NCBI GenBank assembly: GCA_045603745.1
Contig: JAZUMQ010000051.1
Coordinates: 1 to 24,496 of the forward strand
DNA from: RGIG995 sp045603745
Lineage (GTDB): Bacteria > Bacillota > Clostridia > Oscillospirales > UBA644
Reading direction: 5' to 3'
Length of the DNA stretch: 24,496 nt
In this document: in pieces, positions 1 through 7,577 of the stretch
Layout: each line of letters opens with the position of its first letter
How positions within the stretch are numbered: the first letter of the stretch is position 1
Program-made: the position numbers and the translations under genes
Notes under the pieces: model-generated
What the model was told of the DNA's origin: nothing
What the model saw: only the letters and a program-made list of their open reading frames with translations
Database searches by the model: none

Positions 1-1
1 G

Positions 2-1498
2 CAGAGCCGCCGGGAAACCTTGGAAAAACTGTATGCAAACGTGGAAGGTGCCAACATCGACGGCGAATTGACTGCCGATTTGGTGGGTGATTACATCTTT
101 ACCGACGCGGATTTTCTCCGGAACCTTTCCACCAACCATCAGAATGTCTTTGAGAAGATCTTCGACGAGGTCAAATACCTTTACAAGGTTGCAACCGCCG
201 GGAGTAAAGAAGCCCGGGAGCTGGAGAAGATCAAGAAGACCTTTGAAAAGGTGTATCGAGAAACCGATGCACAAAAAAATACCGCCGAGGGTGGCAGTAC
301 AAGATATTCTATTACCGTATTGGAAAATGGAAATACCTATGTAAATGCAAGTCGAAATGTTATCAAAGGAACGACTGTAGATGAAATGCGAAGCGATATT
401 TCAAATTTCTTCTCAGCATTGTTAGAAAACAATCCGTCTTTGGATATAAAAACTATTGAAGGTGATGTTTTAACAATCACAAAGGCAGATACTGCGAAAA
501 AGGCAAGAGACAACTATAAGTACGATAACGGAAAGCGGGTCAAAATGACCAATAAAGAGTTTTCTGTAAAAATGAATATTGAATCTCATATTGACGAAAT
601 CGCGGAAACATCTACCAAAATGAAAGGGAAGCCAAGATTAGATAAAAAAAGCCATCTTTTTGCAAAGAATGGGTTTACATATCGCAGAGCTTTTTTTCAA
701 GATTTTGACGGTCAATATTATGAGGTGACATTGTCTATAGGACACTCAGGGACGGTTGCTACCGTTTATAATGTAAACAATGTAAAAGGAAGTGTTTTAC
801 CGTCAGCAAAAATAATTGCCGGTGTGGGGTCAAAGCCCCTTGGTAAAATCACTTCCAACGATATTGTACCACAAAACAATCAAAATGTCAATAGCCAAAA
901 TTCACTTTCTGCAGAAAATGAAGATCTTCCTACCCGCGGGTACCGAATTCCGGGGAAGGACGTGGCGTTGGACGAACCTCTTCCTATGCGGGAGAGCGTA
1001 AGCACTTCCAAAGACGTCGCCGAGGGTTCTGAAACATTGTACACCCAAGAGGAACGGTCGAAACGTTTGGAGCGAAAACTTCAGCGTATCGACAAGCGAC
1101 TGGAATGGGAAAAGGCGGAGTTGGAAAAAGAATTTAATGCTCGTCGGCAGTCGGTGGAAGAATACTTTGGAGAAGATGAAACCTCCTTTTTCGCAAAGAG
1201 AGCAAGGGAGCTTTACGACGAACTTCAAGGGTTTGCTCCGCAGAGCAGGTCGAATCTCCGAATTCCAATTAAACGCGATTTTGATTTAAACCCCGCACCG
1301 AATGCGAAGCATTGGGTCGCCGCGGGGGAGAGATGTGTAAAAAAATCCGCCCCCGTGAGAGGACGGATTTTCGTTTTCATTTCCTGTTTTTGTTTTGACC
1401 ACAATTACGAATCCATCTATTTATCGTACGAAGTCTGTAGGCTGATCTCCGGTTTTTCGACGTTCTTCCGGCGAAATCTTTGCGTGGGGGCAGTTTAG
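2..1498 (+). CDS. 3' part of a giant phage/integrative-element protein with a BECR-nuclease-like toxin cassette (5' end outside window)
   Basis: The frame is open from the left edge, so the TTG at 20 is probably internal and the gene is partial. Three parts can be seen, numbering from that TTG. Residues about 1-88 are a helical segment (ELTADLVGDYIFTDADF, KVATAGSKEARELEK) of the type found in very large Clostridia phage and ICE proteins. Residues about 95-285 contain KMTNKEF, DEIAETS and a FTYRRAFFQDFDGQYYEV / SIG...TVYNVNNVKG stretch, resembling phage-borne BECR-fold (Barnase-EndoU-ColicinE5/D-RelE) nuclease toxins; this match is from recalled family patterns. Residues about 295-407 form a charged coiled coil. 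The middle part (about 290-905) is clearly more A+T-rich than its flanks, which suggests cassette exchange. After about 1245 the translation turns Cys/Phe-rich and overlaps the opposite ThuA-like gene, so the true C-terminus was probably lost. The nuclease assignment is moderate; mobile-element origin is fairly sure. Confidence 0.55.
   Translation, partial: QSRRETLEKLYANVEGANIDGELTADLVGDYIFTDADFLRNLSTNHQNVFEKIFDEVKYLYKVATAGSKEARELEKIKKTFEKVYRETDAQKNTAEGGSTRYSITVLENGNTYVNASRNVIKGTTVDEMRSDISNFFSALLENNPSLDIKTIEGDVLTITKADTAKKARDNYKYDNGKRVKMTNKEFSVKMNIESHIDEIAETSTKMKGKPRLDKKSHLFAKNGFTYRRAFFQDFDGQYYEVTLSIGHSGTVATVYNVNNVKGSVLPSAKIIAGVGSKPLGKITSNDIVPQNNQNVNSQNSLSAENEDLPTRGYRIPGKDVALDEPLPMRESVSTSKDVAEGSETLYTQEERSKRLERKLQRIDKRLEWEKAELEKEFNARRQSVEEYFGEDETSFFAKRARELYDELQGFAPQSRSNLRIPIKRDFDLNPAPNAKHWVAAGERCVKKSAPVRGRIFVFISCFCFDHNYESIYLSYEVCRLISGFSTFFRRNLCVGAV
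1291..1327. repeat. Nested inverted repeat at the end of the mobile-element remnant
   Basis: An outer stem CCCCGC (1291-1296) / GCGGGG (1322-1327) encloses an inner stem AATGC (1301-1305) / GCATT (1309-1313) with a GAA loop. It lies where the long plus-strand frame stops looking like protein and just before the terminator of the minus-strand ThuA-like gene. It could be a decayed terminator, an element end or a recombination site; nothing decides between these. Confidence 0.4.
1342..1371 (-). terminator. Intrinsic terminator of the ThuA-like gene
   Basis: AAAATCCG (1342-1349) pairs perfectly with CGGATTTT (1364-1371). Read on the minus strand the stem runs into a T-tract (complement of the A-run 1339-1345). 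It lies about 50 bases past the ThuA-like stop codon. A weaker T-rich tail on plus means it could also stop transcription from the phage-like gene. Confidence 0.75.
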
Positions 1499-2176
1499 TT
1501 CCACTGTGCAATTAGGTGCCGTCCAACGGACTCCATTGATGATCAATTTCTGTATGTAGGGATTCTTAAAGGTCGGGAAAGTTTCGTGTCCCGGTTGAAG
1601 ATACAGAATCCGCCCCAATCCTCTGGTAAAGGTACAAACCGAACGAAATACCTCTCCGCCGGAATACCAGCCCATCATCAAAAGTTCGTCCGGTTGTGGA
1701 ATGTCAAACCGTTCTCCGTAGGTTTCTTCTCCGTCTAATTCAAAATATTCGGGAATTCCCTTCATAATCGGGTGATTCGGTGCAATATTCCAAAGCCGCT
1801 CGTGATCTCCCGATTCCCGCCACTGCAGGTTGCAGGTCGTTCCCATCAATGCTTTAAAAATCTTAGAGTGATGGGCGGAGTGAAGCCCAATAAACCCCAT
1901 GCCAGACAGAACGCGAGCTTTGATTTTTTCGACCCACTCATCGGGAACCTTATTGTGTTTCATGTGTCCCCACCAAATCAGAACGTCGGTGTTGTCCAAA
2001 AGTTCATCGGAAAGACCAATGTTTTCCTGATCAAGGGTTGCGGTTTTGACTTCCAAATCCTCGTGCGTTGACAAAAACTCTTTGATGCAGTTATGAATTC
2101 CTTTGGGATAAACTTCGCGAACCTTTTCGTGGGTGCGTTCGTGAACGAATTCGTTCCAGATTAAAATACGAATCAT
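1421..2176 (-). CDS. ThuA-like (trehalose utilisation domain) protein
   Basis: A cytosolic protein of 251 aa resembling the ThuA/class I glutamine amidotransferase-like fold. Family features seen are an N-terminal strand followed by VHERTHEKVREVYPKGIHNCI, the DVLIWWGHMKHNKVPDEW segment, GMGFIGLHSAHHSKIFKALMGTTC at the nucleophile-elbow position, and a C-terminal GRILYLQPGHETFPTFKNP. ThuA proteins of Bacillota are linked to sugar utilisation, but the reaction is not established, so no substrate is claimed. The ATG at 2176 was chosen over 2197 because AGGGAG lies just upstream on the minus strand; the 2197 start would have no such site. It is a single-gene unit with its own promoter and terminator. 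The downstream end overlaps the degraded tail of the phage-like frame on the opposite strand. Confidence 0.85.
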   Translation of the reverse strand: MIRILIWNEFVHERTHEKVREVYPKGIHNCIKEFLSTHEDLEVKTATLDQENIGLSDELLDNTDVLIWWGHMKHNKVPDEWVEKIKARVLSGMGFIGLHSAHHSKIFKALMGTTCNLQWRESGDHERLWNIAPNHPIMKGIPEYFELDGEETYGERFDIPQPDELLMMGWYSGGEVFRSVCTFTRGLGRILYLQPGHETFPTFKNPYIQKLIINGVRWTAPNCTVELNCPHAKISPEERRKTGDQPTDFVR

Positions 2177-2209
2177 GATTTTCTCCCTTATGAACAAACT
2201 TTTTCTTTA

Positions 2210-2238
2210 ATTATATCATACTTTACAGAGAAATTCAA
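2210..2238 (-). promoter_or_regulatory. Promoter of the ThuA-like gene
   Basis: On the minus strand: -35 TTGAAT (2233-2238), 17-bp spacer, -10 TATAAT (2210-2215) preceded by TGA, an extended -10. The distance to the ATG is about 34 bases. Confidence 0.75.
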
Positions 2239-2287
2239 TCAGAAAAGAACGATTTTAATAAAAAATTTTCATTCTAAATAGAACAAA

Positions 2288-2312
2288 ATCCCCACCGAGT
2301 ATCGGTGGGGAT
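2288..2312 (-). terminator. Intrinsic terminator of gapA
   Basis: Perfect 11-bp stem ATCCCCACCGA (2288-2298) / TCGGTGGGGAT (2302-2312) with a 3-base loop. On the minus strand it is followed by TTTTGTTC. It begins 24 bases after the gapA stop codon. Confidence 0.9.
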
Positions 2313-2335
2313 CATTGTCTTCAATTCTTGAAAAC

Positions 2336-3349
2336 TCAGATTTCAGCGAAGTATTTAATGGTGCGAACCATTTGGCTGGTGTAGGAGTTTTCGTTGTCGT
2401 ACCAAGAAACGACCTGAACCTGATAGGTATCGTCGTCAACCTTAGCGACCATGGTCTGAGTAGCATCGAACAGAGAACCGTAGGTGATTCCGACGATGTC
2501 TTTGGAGACCAGTTCTTCTTCGGTGTAACCGAAGGAATCGGAAGAAGCAGCCTTCATAGCGGCGTTGATGCCTTCAACGGTGATGTCCTTACCCTTAACA
2601 ACGGCAACCAACAGAGTGGTAGAACCGGTGGGAACGGGAACACGCTGAGCGGAACCGATCAGCTTGCCGTTCAGTTCGGGGATAACCAGACCGATGGCTT
2701 TCGCAGCACCGGTGGAGTTGGGAACGATGTTTTCCGCACCGGCACGAGCACGACGCAGGTCACCCTTTCTGTGGGGACCGCCCAGGATCATCTGATCGCC
2801 GGTGTAAGCGTGAACGGTGGTCATGATGCCGCTCTGAATGGGAGCGTAATCGTTCAGAGCCTTCGCCATGGGAGCAAGGCAGTTGGTGGTGCAGGAAGCA
2901 GCAGAGATGATGTTGTCTTCCTTGGTCAGGGTCTTTTCGTTAACGCTGTATACGATGGTGGGAAGATCCTTGCCCGCGGGAGCAGAGATAACGACCTTCT
3001 TCGCGCCGGCGTTGATGTGAGCCTGGCTCTTTTCCTTGGAGCAGTAGAAACCGGTGCATTCGAGAACTACGTCAACACCCAGTTCACCCCAGGGGCAGTT
3101 GTTAGCGTCTTTTTCAGCGTAGATTTTGATGGTCTTGCCGTCGACAGTGATGCTGTCTTCGTCAGCGGTGACTTTGTCAGCCAGAGCATAGCGACCCTGA
3201 GCAGAGTCATACTTCAGAAGGTGAGCGAGCATCTTGGGGCTGGTCAGGTCATTGATGGCGACAACTTCGTAGCCTTCAGCGCCGAACATCTGACGGAATG
3301 CCAGACGGCCGATGCGACCGAAACCGTTAATAGCAACTTTTACGGACAT
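2336..3349 (-). CDS. gapA: Type I glyceraldehyde-3-phosphate dehydrogenase
   Basis: Glycolytic GAPDH of 337 aa, the usual length. It oxidises glyceraldehyde-3-phosphate to 1,3-bisphosphoglycerate with NAD in the cytosol as a homotetramer. The Rossmann motif INGFGRIGR is at residues 7-15, the NAD-selecting Asp in INDL at about 34, and the catalytic site ASCTTNCLAP at 151-160 (Cys153). C-terminal WYDNENSYTSQMVRT is also typical. The ATG at 3349 follows a perfect AGGAGG (3358-3363, minus). The gene stands alone, with a promoter at 3385-3413 and a strong terminator, rather than leading the cggR/gap-pgk-tpi operon seen in many Bacillota. Codon use is strongly biased, as expected for a highly expressed gene; this bias also leaves a long open frame on the opposite strand. 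Confidence 0.97.
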   Translation of the reverse strand: MSVKVAINGFGRIGRLAFRQMFGAEGYEVVAINDLTSPKMLAHLLKYDSAQGRYALADKVTADEDSITVDGKTIKIYAEKDANNCPWGELGVDVVLECTGFYCSKEKSQAHINAGAKKVVISAPAGKDLPTIVYSVNEKTLTKEDNIISAASCTTNCLAPMAKALNDYAPIQSGIMTTVHAYTGDQMILGGPHRKGDLRRARAGAENIVPNSTGAAKAIGLVIPELNGKLIGSAQRVPVPTGSTTLLVAVVKGKDITVEGINAAMKAASSDSFGYTEEELVSKDIVGITYGSLFDATQTMVAKVDDDTYQVQVVSWYDNENSYTSQMVRTIKYFAEI

Positions 3350-3384
3350 TGGAATTTCCTCCTAATGATTTTATTATTGATTAT

Positions 3385-3413
3385 ATTATAAACTAAAATT
3401 GTGACATTGGCAA
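3385..3413 (-). promoter_or_regulatory. Promoter of gapA
   Basis: On the minus strand: -35 TTGCCA (3408-3413), 17-bp spacer, -10 TATAAT (3385-3390). The rest of the spacer up to the ytfJ stop (3414-3535) is A+T-rich; I see no convincing intrinsic terminator for the ytfJ operon in it. Confidence 0.75.
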
Positions 3414-3535
3414 GTATTTTCCAAAATTTTTCATCAAAAACTTTGTAGAAAATAGCCATGAAAGAACGTTTTGTTTTGGTTATTGTGCACAAAACGGCAC
3501 TTTTTTTGCTTTTCAAAGGGTGTTTTGGACGATTT

Positions 3536-3967
3536 TTAGTCTTCTTTTTTGAACAGATCCCGAATCTCTTCAATCACACCGGGCGCCAATTCCATGATCT
3601 TATCCACCGCCGTAACGGAGCTCTGGTTGACCGGTAGAGTATTGACCGAACCGGAAGGAGAGATGACCAGGAAGGATACGGGGGTTACTGTCAGACCGGC
3701 CCCGCTTCCGCCACCGAAACACAGTTTGGGATTGTTCTTTGCCGCAAAATCGGAACCTCCGGAAACGAATCCGATGGAGATTTTGGATACCGGAATGATC
3801 GTCGTGCCGTCGGGTGTGGTGATGGCATCGCCGATGACGGTATTGGAATCAACCATGGAACGGATATTTTTCACGGCGTTGTCGGTTACCGTTTCCACGG
3901 GAGAAACCCGTCGCGTCTGCTCCGGTTTTTTTGTTGTGGTCGCGTTGGTGTTTTTGTTTTCTTCCAT
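3536..3967 (-). CDS. ytfJ: YtfJ/GerW family sporulation-associated protein
   Basis: A 143-aa soluble protein of the YtfJ (GerW) family. The family core is plain: VKNIRSMVDSNTVIGDAI at about 34-51, TTPDGTTIIPVSKISIGFVSGGSDF at about 51-75, the glycine-rich FGGGSGAGLTVTPVSFLVI at about 84-102, and a C-terminal DKIMELAPGVIEEI. The first 25 residues are polar and low-complexity. In Bacillus YtfJ/GerW is a spore protein needed for full germination with some germinants, so the organism or its ancestors probably sporulate (inference). It is the last gene of the scp operon, 14 bases after the DUF2953 gene. Its Shine-Dalgarno AAGGTGG (3977-3983, minus) overlaps that gene's stop codon, which suggests translational coupling. 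Confidence 0.92.
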   Translation of the reverse strand: MEENKNTNATTTKKPEQTRRVSPVETVTDNAVKNIRSMVDSNTVIGDAITTPDGTTIIPVSKISIGFVSGGSDFAAKNNPKLCFGGGSGAGLTVTPVSFLVISPSGSVNTLPVNQSSVTAVDKIMELAPGVIEEIRDLFKKED

Positions 3968-3981
3968 TGTTTTATACCACC

Positions 3982-4659
3982 TTAATCATATAAATTTTCA
4001 GACAGTTCCCAGATGCAACCCAAGGCTTGGAATAATCGGAAGGTAAATACCGCCCGCCCCTCTGCCTTAGTTTCTTCCGAAGTAAAATCCGGGGTGATCT
4101 GTACGTCACATTTGTGTAGCCGTCCTGCCGCTGAAAAAGCGCCCAGAACCGGATATAACAGAGCGTTTATCGTGCCGTATTCCATGGCAATATCGCTTGC
4201 CTCTCCGCCCCCGACGGAAGCGTGCAGGACCAAACTTTTGCAATGAAACTTTGCGATAAACTTGGTTACGATGATTTGAAGGGTTTTCGCGTAATCTTTC
4301 AACGGTACCGATTGTACCGCTTTTTTAACTTCTCGCTTTGCCGCCGCTCGAATTCCCGTTTTCTTTTTGGATTTCTTTTTTGTGGTGGCGGTTTTGGATT
4401 CTGAAGGGGTTTGGGTCGGAGTGTTTTTCTCTTCTTTTTTTCGTTTCCGTTCTGCCCGACGTTCTTCCCGTGCTTGTTTCTTTTCCGGATCGGGATAAAC
4501 GTGATACTTCAAAAACAGCCATTGTAACCAAAGTTTCAGTTCGCCGTTTCGATAATCCACGATCAGTCGAATCTTTCCAAAGATCAAATACAAAATCAGC
4601 AACAGAAGGATTCCTACGATTCCCCCCAAAGCGGTTAAGACCCATAAAAAGGGGTTCAT
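3982..4659 (-). CDS. DUF2953-type membrane-anchored protein
   Basis: A 225-aa protein with one N-terminal membrane segment (about 5-28), a linker extremely rich in Lys/Arg/Glu and then Thr/Ser/Lys (about 58-110), and a soluble C-terminal domain. The C-terminal part has KSLVLHASVGGGEASDIAMEYG and YPVLGAF, a pattern I associate with DUF2953 proteins that often sit beside ytfJ in Clostridia. The biochemical role is unknown; a role in sporulation is suggested only by the neighbourhood. Its ATG overlaps the scpB stop as ATGA (4656-4659). A GGAGG at 4667-4671 lies inside the end of scpB, so translation is coupled. Long lysine runs give another frame here an open but unconvincing reading. Confidence 0.75.
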   Translation of the reverse strand: MNPFLWVLTALGGIVGILLLLILYLIFGKIRLIVDYRNGELKLWLQWLFLKYHVYPDPEKKQAREERRAERKRKKEEKNTPTQTPSESKTATTKKKSKKKTGIRAAAKREVKKAVQSVPLKDYAKTLQIIVTKFIAKFHCKSLVLHASVGGGEASDIAMEYGTINALLYPVLGAFSAAGRLHKCDVQITPDFTSEETKAEGRAVFTFRLFQALGCIWELSENLYD

Positions 4660-5282
4660 GCCTCAACCTCCGCCGAGATTTCCGTCGGTTCGGATTCTTC
4701 CGCTGCTTCTTTCGATTCGTTTTCGTCCAAAACCGCTTCGGTCAAAAGAATTTCCGTGCCCGCAGAAGCAAAACTTTCCTCTTCCGGATTTAAAGGAGGC
4801 ATATCCGCAAGGGAATCCAATCCAAATACGGTCAGGAATTTATCCGTCGTCACGTAAGACATGGGGCGCCCTGGCAGGTCTAACCGACCGTCTTCCTGCA
4901 ACAATCCTTTTTCTTCCAATGCTTCCACGATTTCCGACGATGCCACGCCGCGGATTTGAGAAATATAAGGTTTCGTCACCGGTTGATTGTATGCCGCAAT
5001 GGAAAGGACTTCCAGCGCCGCATTGGACAGTTGAGGACGCTTTTTTGCTAAGAATAGCGCCACGTCTTCACCGTATTCCGGTTTTGTGGAGAATCGAAAG
5101 TCTTTGTCGTGTCGCACCAACCGAAAGCCGTGATGTTCTTTTTCATAGGTTTTTTGTAAAGCGATCAGTTCCGTCAGAATTTCTTCCTCTTCAATGCCGA
5201 GGAATGCGGATAGCTGTTCCGAGCTCACCGGCTCTACCGAGGCAAACAGGATACCCTCAATAAGGGCTGTGATATTTTTCAT
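4656..5282 (-). CDS. scpB: Segregation and condensation protein B
   Basis: A 208-aa ScpB, the tandem winged-helix protein that binds ScpA and with SMC forms the bacterial condensin. The N-terminal winged helix runs from ALIEGILFASVEPVSSEQLSAFL. The second covers LSNAALEVLSIAAYNQPVTKPYISQIRGVASSEIVEAL, then LLQEDGRLDLPGRPMSYVTTDKFLTVFGL, a very conserved signature. The acidic C-terminal tail (about 165-208, rich in Glu, Ser and Ala) is disordered and extends past the usual core. The start at 5282 overlaps the scpA stop (ATGA) and has GGAGG at 5290-5294. Confidence 0.96.
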   Translation of the reverse strand: MKNITALIEGILFASVEPVSSEQLSAFLGIEEEEILTELIALQKTYEKEHHGFRLVRHDKDFRFSTKPEYGEDVALFLAKKRPQLSNAALEVLSIAAYNQPVTKPYISQIRGVASSEIVEALEEKGLLQEDGRLDLPGRPMSYVTTDKFLTVFGLDSLADMPPLNPEEESFASAGTEILLTEAVLDENESKEAAEESEPTEISAEVEA

Positions 5283-6019
5283 TGAGATTCCTCCGTTTGT
5301 TTCTTGTTCCGGATCAGCCGTATTTCCGGGTTGTATTCGTCTTCCGTATCCCGGACTTCCACCCGACCGCTTCGCATTAATTCCAAAAGAGCAAGGAATG
5401 TGGCGACGATTTCGGAGCGAGATTTTGCTCCGTGAAACAGAGATTTAAAAGAAGATCGGGTCTTTTTTACCAAAACCCGCATCACAGATACGATCTTCGT
5501 TCCCACTGCGATGAATTGGGTCTTGACGATCCGGTCAAAGGATTCCTTCGGCGGGTGCAGACGATCTTTGTGCCGTTTCATCAACTTTACGTAAGTTTCC
5601 AATAATAAGGAAGATTCTTTTCCTGCTTCGTAATCCGGTTTGGGCAAATCTTTTGGAAGTTGTTCTTTGAACCAAATTTTATCCCCTTGATATTTGGGGC
5701 GCATCTGCTGAGAGACCCGCTTGTATTTTGCGTATTCAATCAGCATCTGCTCCAACAGCCACTTTGGATCTTCTTCGTCTTCCTCGGTTTTCGGAAGCAG
5801 AGAACAGGATTTGATATAAACCAGCCGGGACGCCATTTCCAGAAAATCCGCCGTGATCTCCAAGTTCTTTTCCCGGGCTTCGTCCATCCAATTCAGATAT
5901 TGCTCCAGCAACAACGAGATTTCAATGTTGTAAATATCAATCTTGTGTCGCTCGATCAACGTCAAAAGTACGTCCAAGGGGCCTTCAAAGCCCTCCAGAC
6001 GATAGGTGGGTTCGTTCAT
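5279..6019 (-). CDS. scpA: Segregation and condensation protein A
   Basis: A 246-aa kleisin that bridges the SMC heads and binds ScpB during chromosome condensation and segregation. The N-terminal kleisin signature FEGPLDVLLTLIERHKIDIYNIEI is at about 10-33, followed by YLNWMDEAREKNLEITADFLEMASRLVYIKSCSLLP. The C-terminal winged helix is around KSRSEIVATFLALLELMRSGRVEVRD. Length is typical. The start at 6019 overlaps the M50 protease stop as ATGA, with GGAGG at 6029-6033. scpA after a site-2 protease gene, as here, recurs in Clostridia. Confidence 0.96.
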   Translation of the reverse strand: MNEPTYRLEGFEGPLDVLLTLIERHKIDIYNIEISLLLEQYLNWMDEAREKNLEITADFLEMASRLVYIKSCSLLPKTEEDEEDPKWLLEQMLIEYAKYKRVSQQMRPKYQGDKIWFKEQLPKDLPKPDYEAGKESSLLLETYVKLMKRHKDRLHPPKESFDRIVKTQFIAVGTKIVSVMRVLVKKTRSSFKSLFHGAKSRSEIVATFLALLELMRSGRVEVRDTEDEYNPEIRLIRNKKQTEESQ

Positions 6020-6711
6020 CCGAAAATACCTCCGAGAATGGCGTTAACAAGGGGAGTGAACAGATTCATCAGCCCTTGGGACAGAATCCCGACGATTCCG
6101 GTACGGTTTAAAATAAGGATCAGCGCAATGAAGAAAATATAAGAGTATCGCTCTAAATTATAATACTGGAAGCGCAATTTCATCGGCAACAGTTCTCCCA
6201 AAATTTTGGAACCGTCCAAAGGCGGGAAGGGAATCAGATTAAAGACCGCAAAGGTTGCGTTGTAGATTGCCATATACAAAAACAATTGGGAGAAAATCGA
6301 AAGCCACGCAATATGATTTTGTCCTGCAAAGAGGAATAAGATTCCGTAAATCAGATAAGTGATAAAACAGAATACAATATTGGACAGCGGCCCTGCCGCC
6401 GCGGTCATAATCGTTCCCAACCGGCGATTCTTGAAATAACGCGCGTCGATCTGCACCGGTTTTGCCCAACCAAATCCGAAGACCATTAAGAAGATAAACC
6501 CTTTCAGATCAATGTGCGACAGGGGATTCAGCGTCAGCCGTCCCTGATATTTTGCCGTTTGATCTCCGAACGCCAACGCCATGAAGCCGTGAGCACATTC
6601 GTGAACGGGGAAGACCAAAAGCAACGCCACTACCGAAAACAACATCTGAACCAATAAAATGTAGGCAGGGGTGTCTCCGGCGATCAGTTCTAAAATCAAG
6701 TCAAGTAACAT
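6016..6711 (-). CDS. M50 family site-2 protease (zinc metalloprotease)
   Basis: A 231-aa polytopic membrane protein of the M50B site-2 protease family, which cleaves substrates within the membrane. The zinc-binding HECAH (HExxH) is at residues 37-41 in the second membrane segment. GRLTLNPLSHIDLKG and GFGWAKPVQID follow, then AAAGPLSNIVF. The third zinc-ligand region is NLIPFPPLDGSKIL. All catalytic elements are present, so it should be active; its substrate is unknown. Gene order M50-scpA-scpB is common in Clostridia. It starts 5 bases after an upstream paralogue that lacks these residues; its GGAGG (6721-6725) lies inside the end of that gene. Confidence 0.93.
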   Translation of the reverse strand: MLLDLILELIAGDTPAYILLVQMLFSVVALLLVFPVHECAHGFMALAFGDQTAKYQGRLTLNPLSHIDLKGFIFLMVFGFGWAKPVQIDARYFKNRRLGTIMTAAAGPLSNIVFCFITYLIYGILFLFAGQNHIAWLSIFSQLFLYMAIYNATFAVFNLIPFPPLDGSKILGELLPMKLRFQYYNLERYSYIFFIALILILNRTGIVGILSQGLMNLFTPLVNAILGGIFG

Positions 6712-6716
6712 TCGTT

Positions 6717-7388
6717 TCAGCCTCCGATCAGAAGCAGGGGGAATAGGGTGAGAAGCGAACTAAGGGAGTAGACCGTTCCGTTTGACAGTGGAACGGTAAT
6801 GCAGGCAAGCAGTAACCCTAATACGCAGAACAAAAAGAAGGGAATGGTTCCGTTTTTACGGAAAGATTCTTCTTTCATACCGAGGGGGTTTGTGCGTAGG
6901 AGTATTTCTGAGTCCGAACCGGGAAGAGGCAGAATTGAAAACCAAAGCAGAGACAAATTTGCCCCGACCAGCGCTTTTGTGCCGAGGAGAAAAATTTCCC
7001 ACAGGGAACCGCCCGCCGCGGCTTGCAAGATTTGAAATAAAATATACAGTAAAAACGATCCAACTGCTCCAATGAAGGGGTAGCAGATTGATGCAAAGAA
7101 AATTTTACGGTTCAGCGTTTTGTCTTCCGTTTTATCTTCTTTCCGAATCAAACCTTTCAAACAACCGGTCAACAGGAAAAAGGCAATCGCCCAAATTTCG
7201 GAAGGCAGATCGTTCAAAATCGTTTTCCAAAGACCGACTTGGCAGATTCCCTGTTTCTTTTTGCACTGAACTTGTCCCCAGCGGCGCAGGATTAAAGCCA
7301 CCGCCCCCGCAAGGGCATACAGAATCACCGATACGGCAATATTCGATTGAGAAAAAAGATACCGTTCGGTCAAGTAGTCGATCAGCAT
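6717..7388 (-). CDS. Catalytically empty M50-like membrane protein (site-2 pseudoprotease candidate)
   Basis: A 223-aa polytopic membrane protein directly upstream of the M50 protease. It seems to be a diverged paralogue. Both start ML(I/L)D, have a membrane pair near the N-terminus, and keep comparable landmarks: TGCLKGL for FGWAKPV, LNRKIFFASICYPFIGAVGSFLLY for KNRRLGTIMTAAAGPLSNIVFCFI, and SILPLPGSDSEIL for NLIPFPPLDGSKIL. The HExxH is absent; the corresponding region reads RRWGQVQCKKKQ. The LDG motif is also broken. If the alignment holds it cannot be a zinc protease and may regulate or partner the active copy. The ATG at 7388 was chosen because AGGAGG (7401-7406, minus) is 12 bases upstream; the longer start at 7451 would overlap the -10 region. 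It is the first gene of the operon. Homology is by eye. Confidence 0.65.
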   Translation of the reverse strand: MLIDYLTERYLFSQSNIAVSVILYALAGAVALILRRWGQVQCKKKQGICQVGLWKTILNDLPSEIWAIAFFLLTGCLKGLIRKEDKTEDKTLNRKIFFASICYPFIGAVGSFLLYILFQILQAAAGGSLWEIFLLGTKALVGANLSLLWFSILPLPGSDSEILLRTNPLGMKEESFRKNGTIPFFLFCVLGLLLACITVPLSNGTVYSLSSLLTLFPLLLIGG

Positions 7389-7442
7389 AGGATCGGAATC
7401 CTCCTCAAATAGAAAAACATGGAAATTAAGTATATATATATT

Positions 7443-7471
7443 ATTATACACGAAAAAAACAAAAAAGTAAA
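7443..7471 (-). promoter_or_regulatory. Promoter of the M50-scpAB-ytfJ operon
   Basis: On the minus strand: -35 TTTACT (7466-7471), 17-bp spacer, -10 TATAAT (7443-7448). No other promoter is evident between the six genes, which overlap or are at most 14 bases apart. It is divergent from the metallophosphoesterase promoter 25 bases away. Confidence 0.6.
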
Positions 7472-7495
7472 GGGATTTTTTAAATTTTCAGGGGG

Positions 7496-7524
7496 TTGAC
7501 ACAAAAATGTTTTAATGATATAAT
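7496..7524 (+). promoter_or_regulatory. Consensus promoter of the metallophosphoesterase gene
   Basis: TTGACA (7496-7501), 17-bp spacer, TATAAT (7519-7524) preceded by TGA. Both boxes match the sigma-A consensus exactly. It is back-to-back with the scp operon promoter. Confidence 0.9.
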
Positions 7525-7577
7525 AATTTAAATGGAAAAACGCTTCTGTTTTTCCCAATCAGAGAGGAGTGATCGGG

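Noticed and set aside
1246..1265. Resemblance of GGTCGAATCTCCG...CCA to a tRNA 3' end (integration site)
   Set aside because: The stem needed for a T-arm is absent and no matching tRNA end occurs in the window; too weak to call an att site.
2315..3391. A 358-codon open frame on plus, opposite gapA
   Set aside because: It mirrors gapA and arises from that gene's strong codon bias; it has no ribosome binding site and its translation is low-complexity Gly/Val/Asp.
4325..4666. A 113-codon Arg-rich frame on minus within the DUF2953 gene
   Set aside because: Alternative frame of a Lys/Arg-rich linker; the DUF2953 frame has the ATGA overlap with scpB and a membrane segment.
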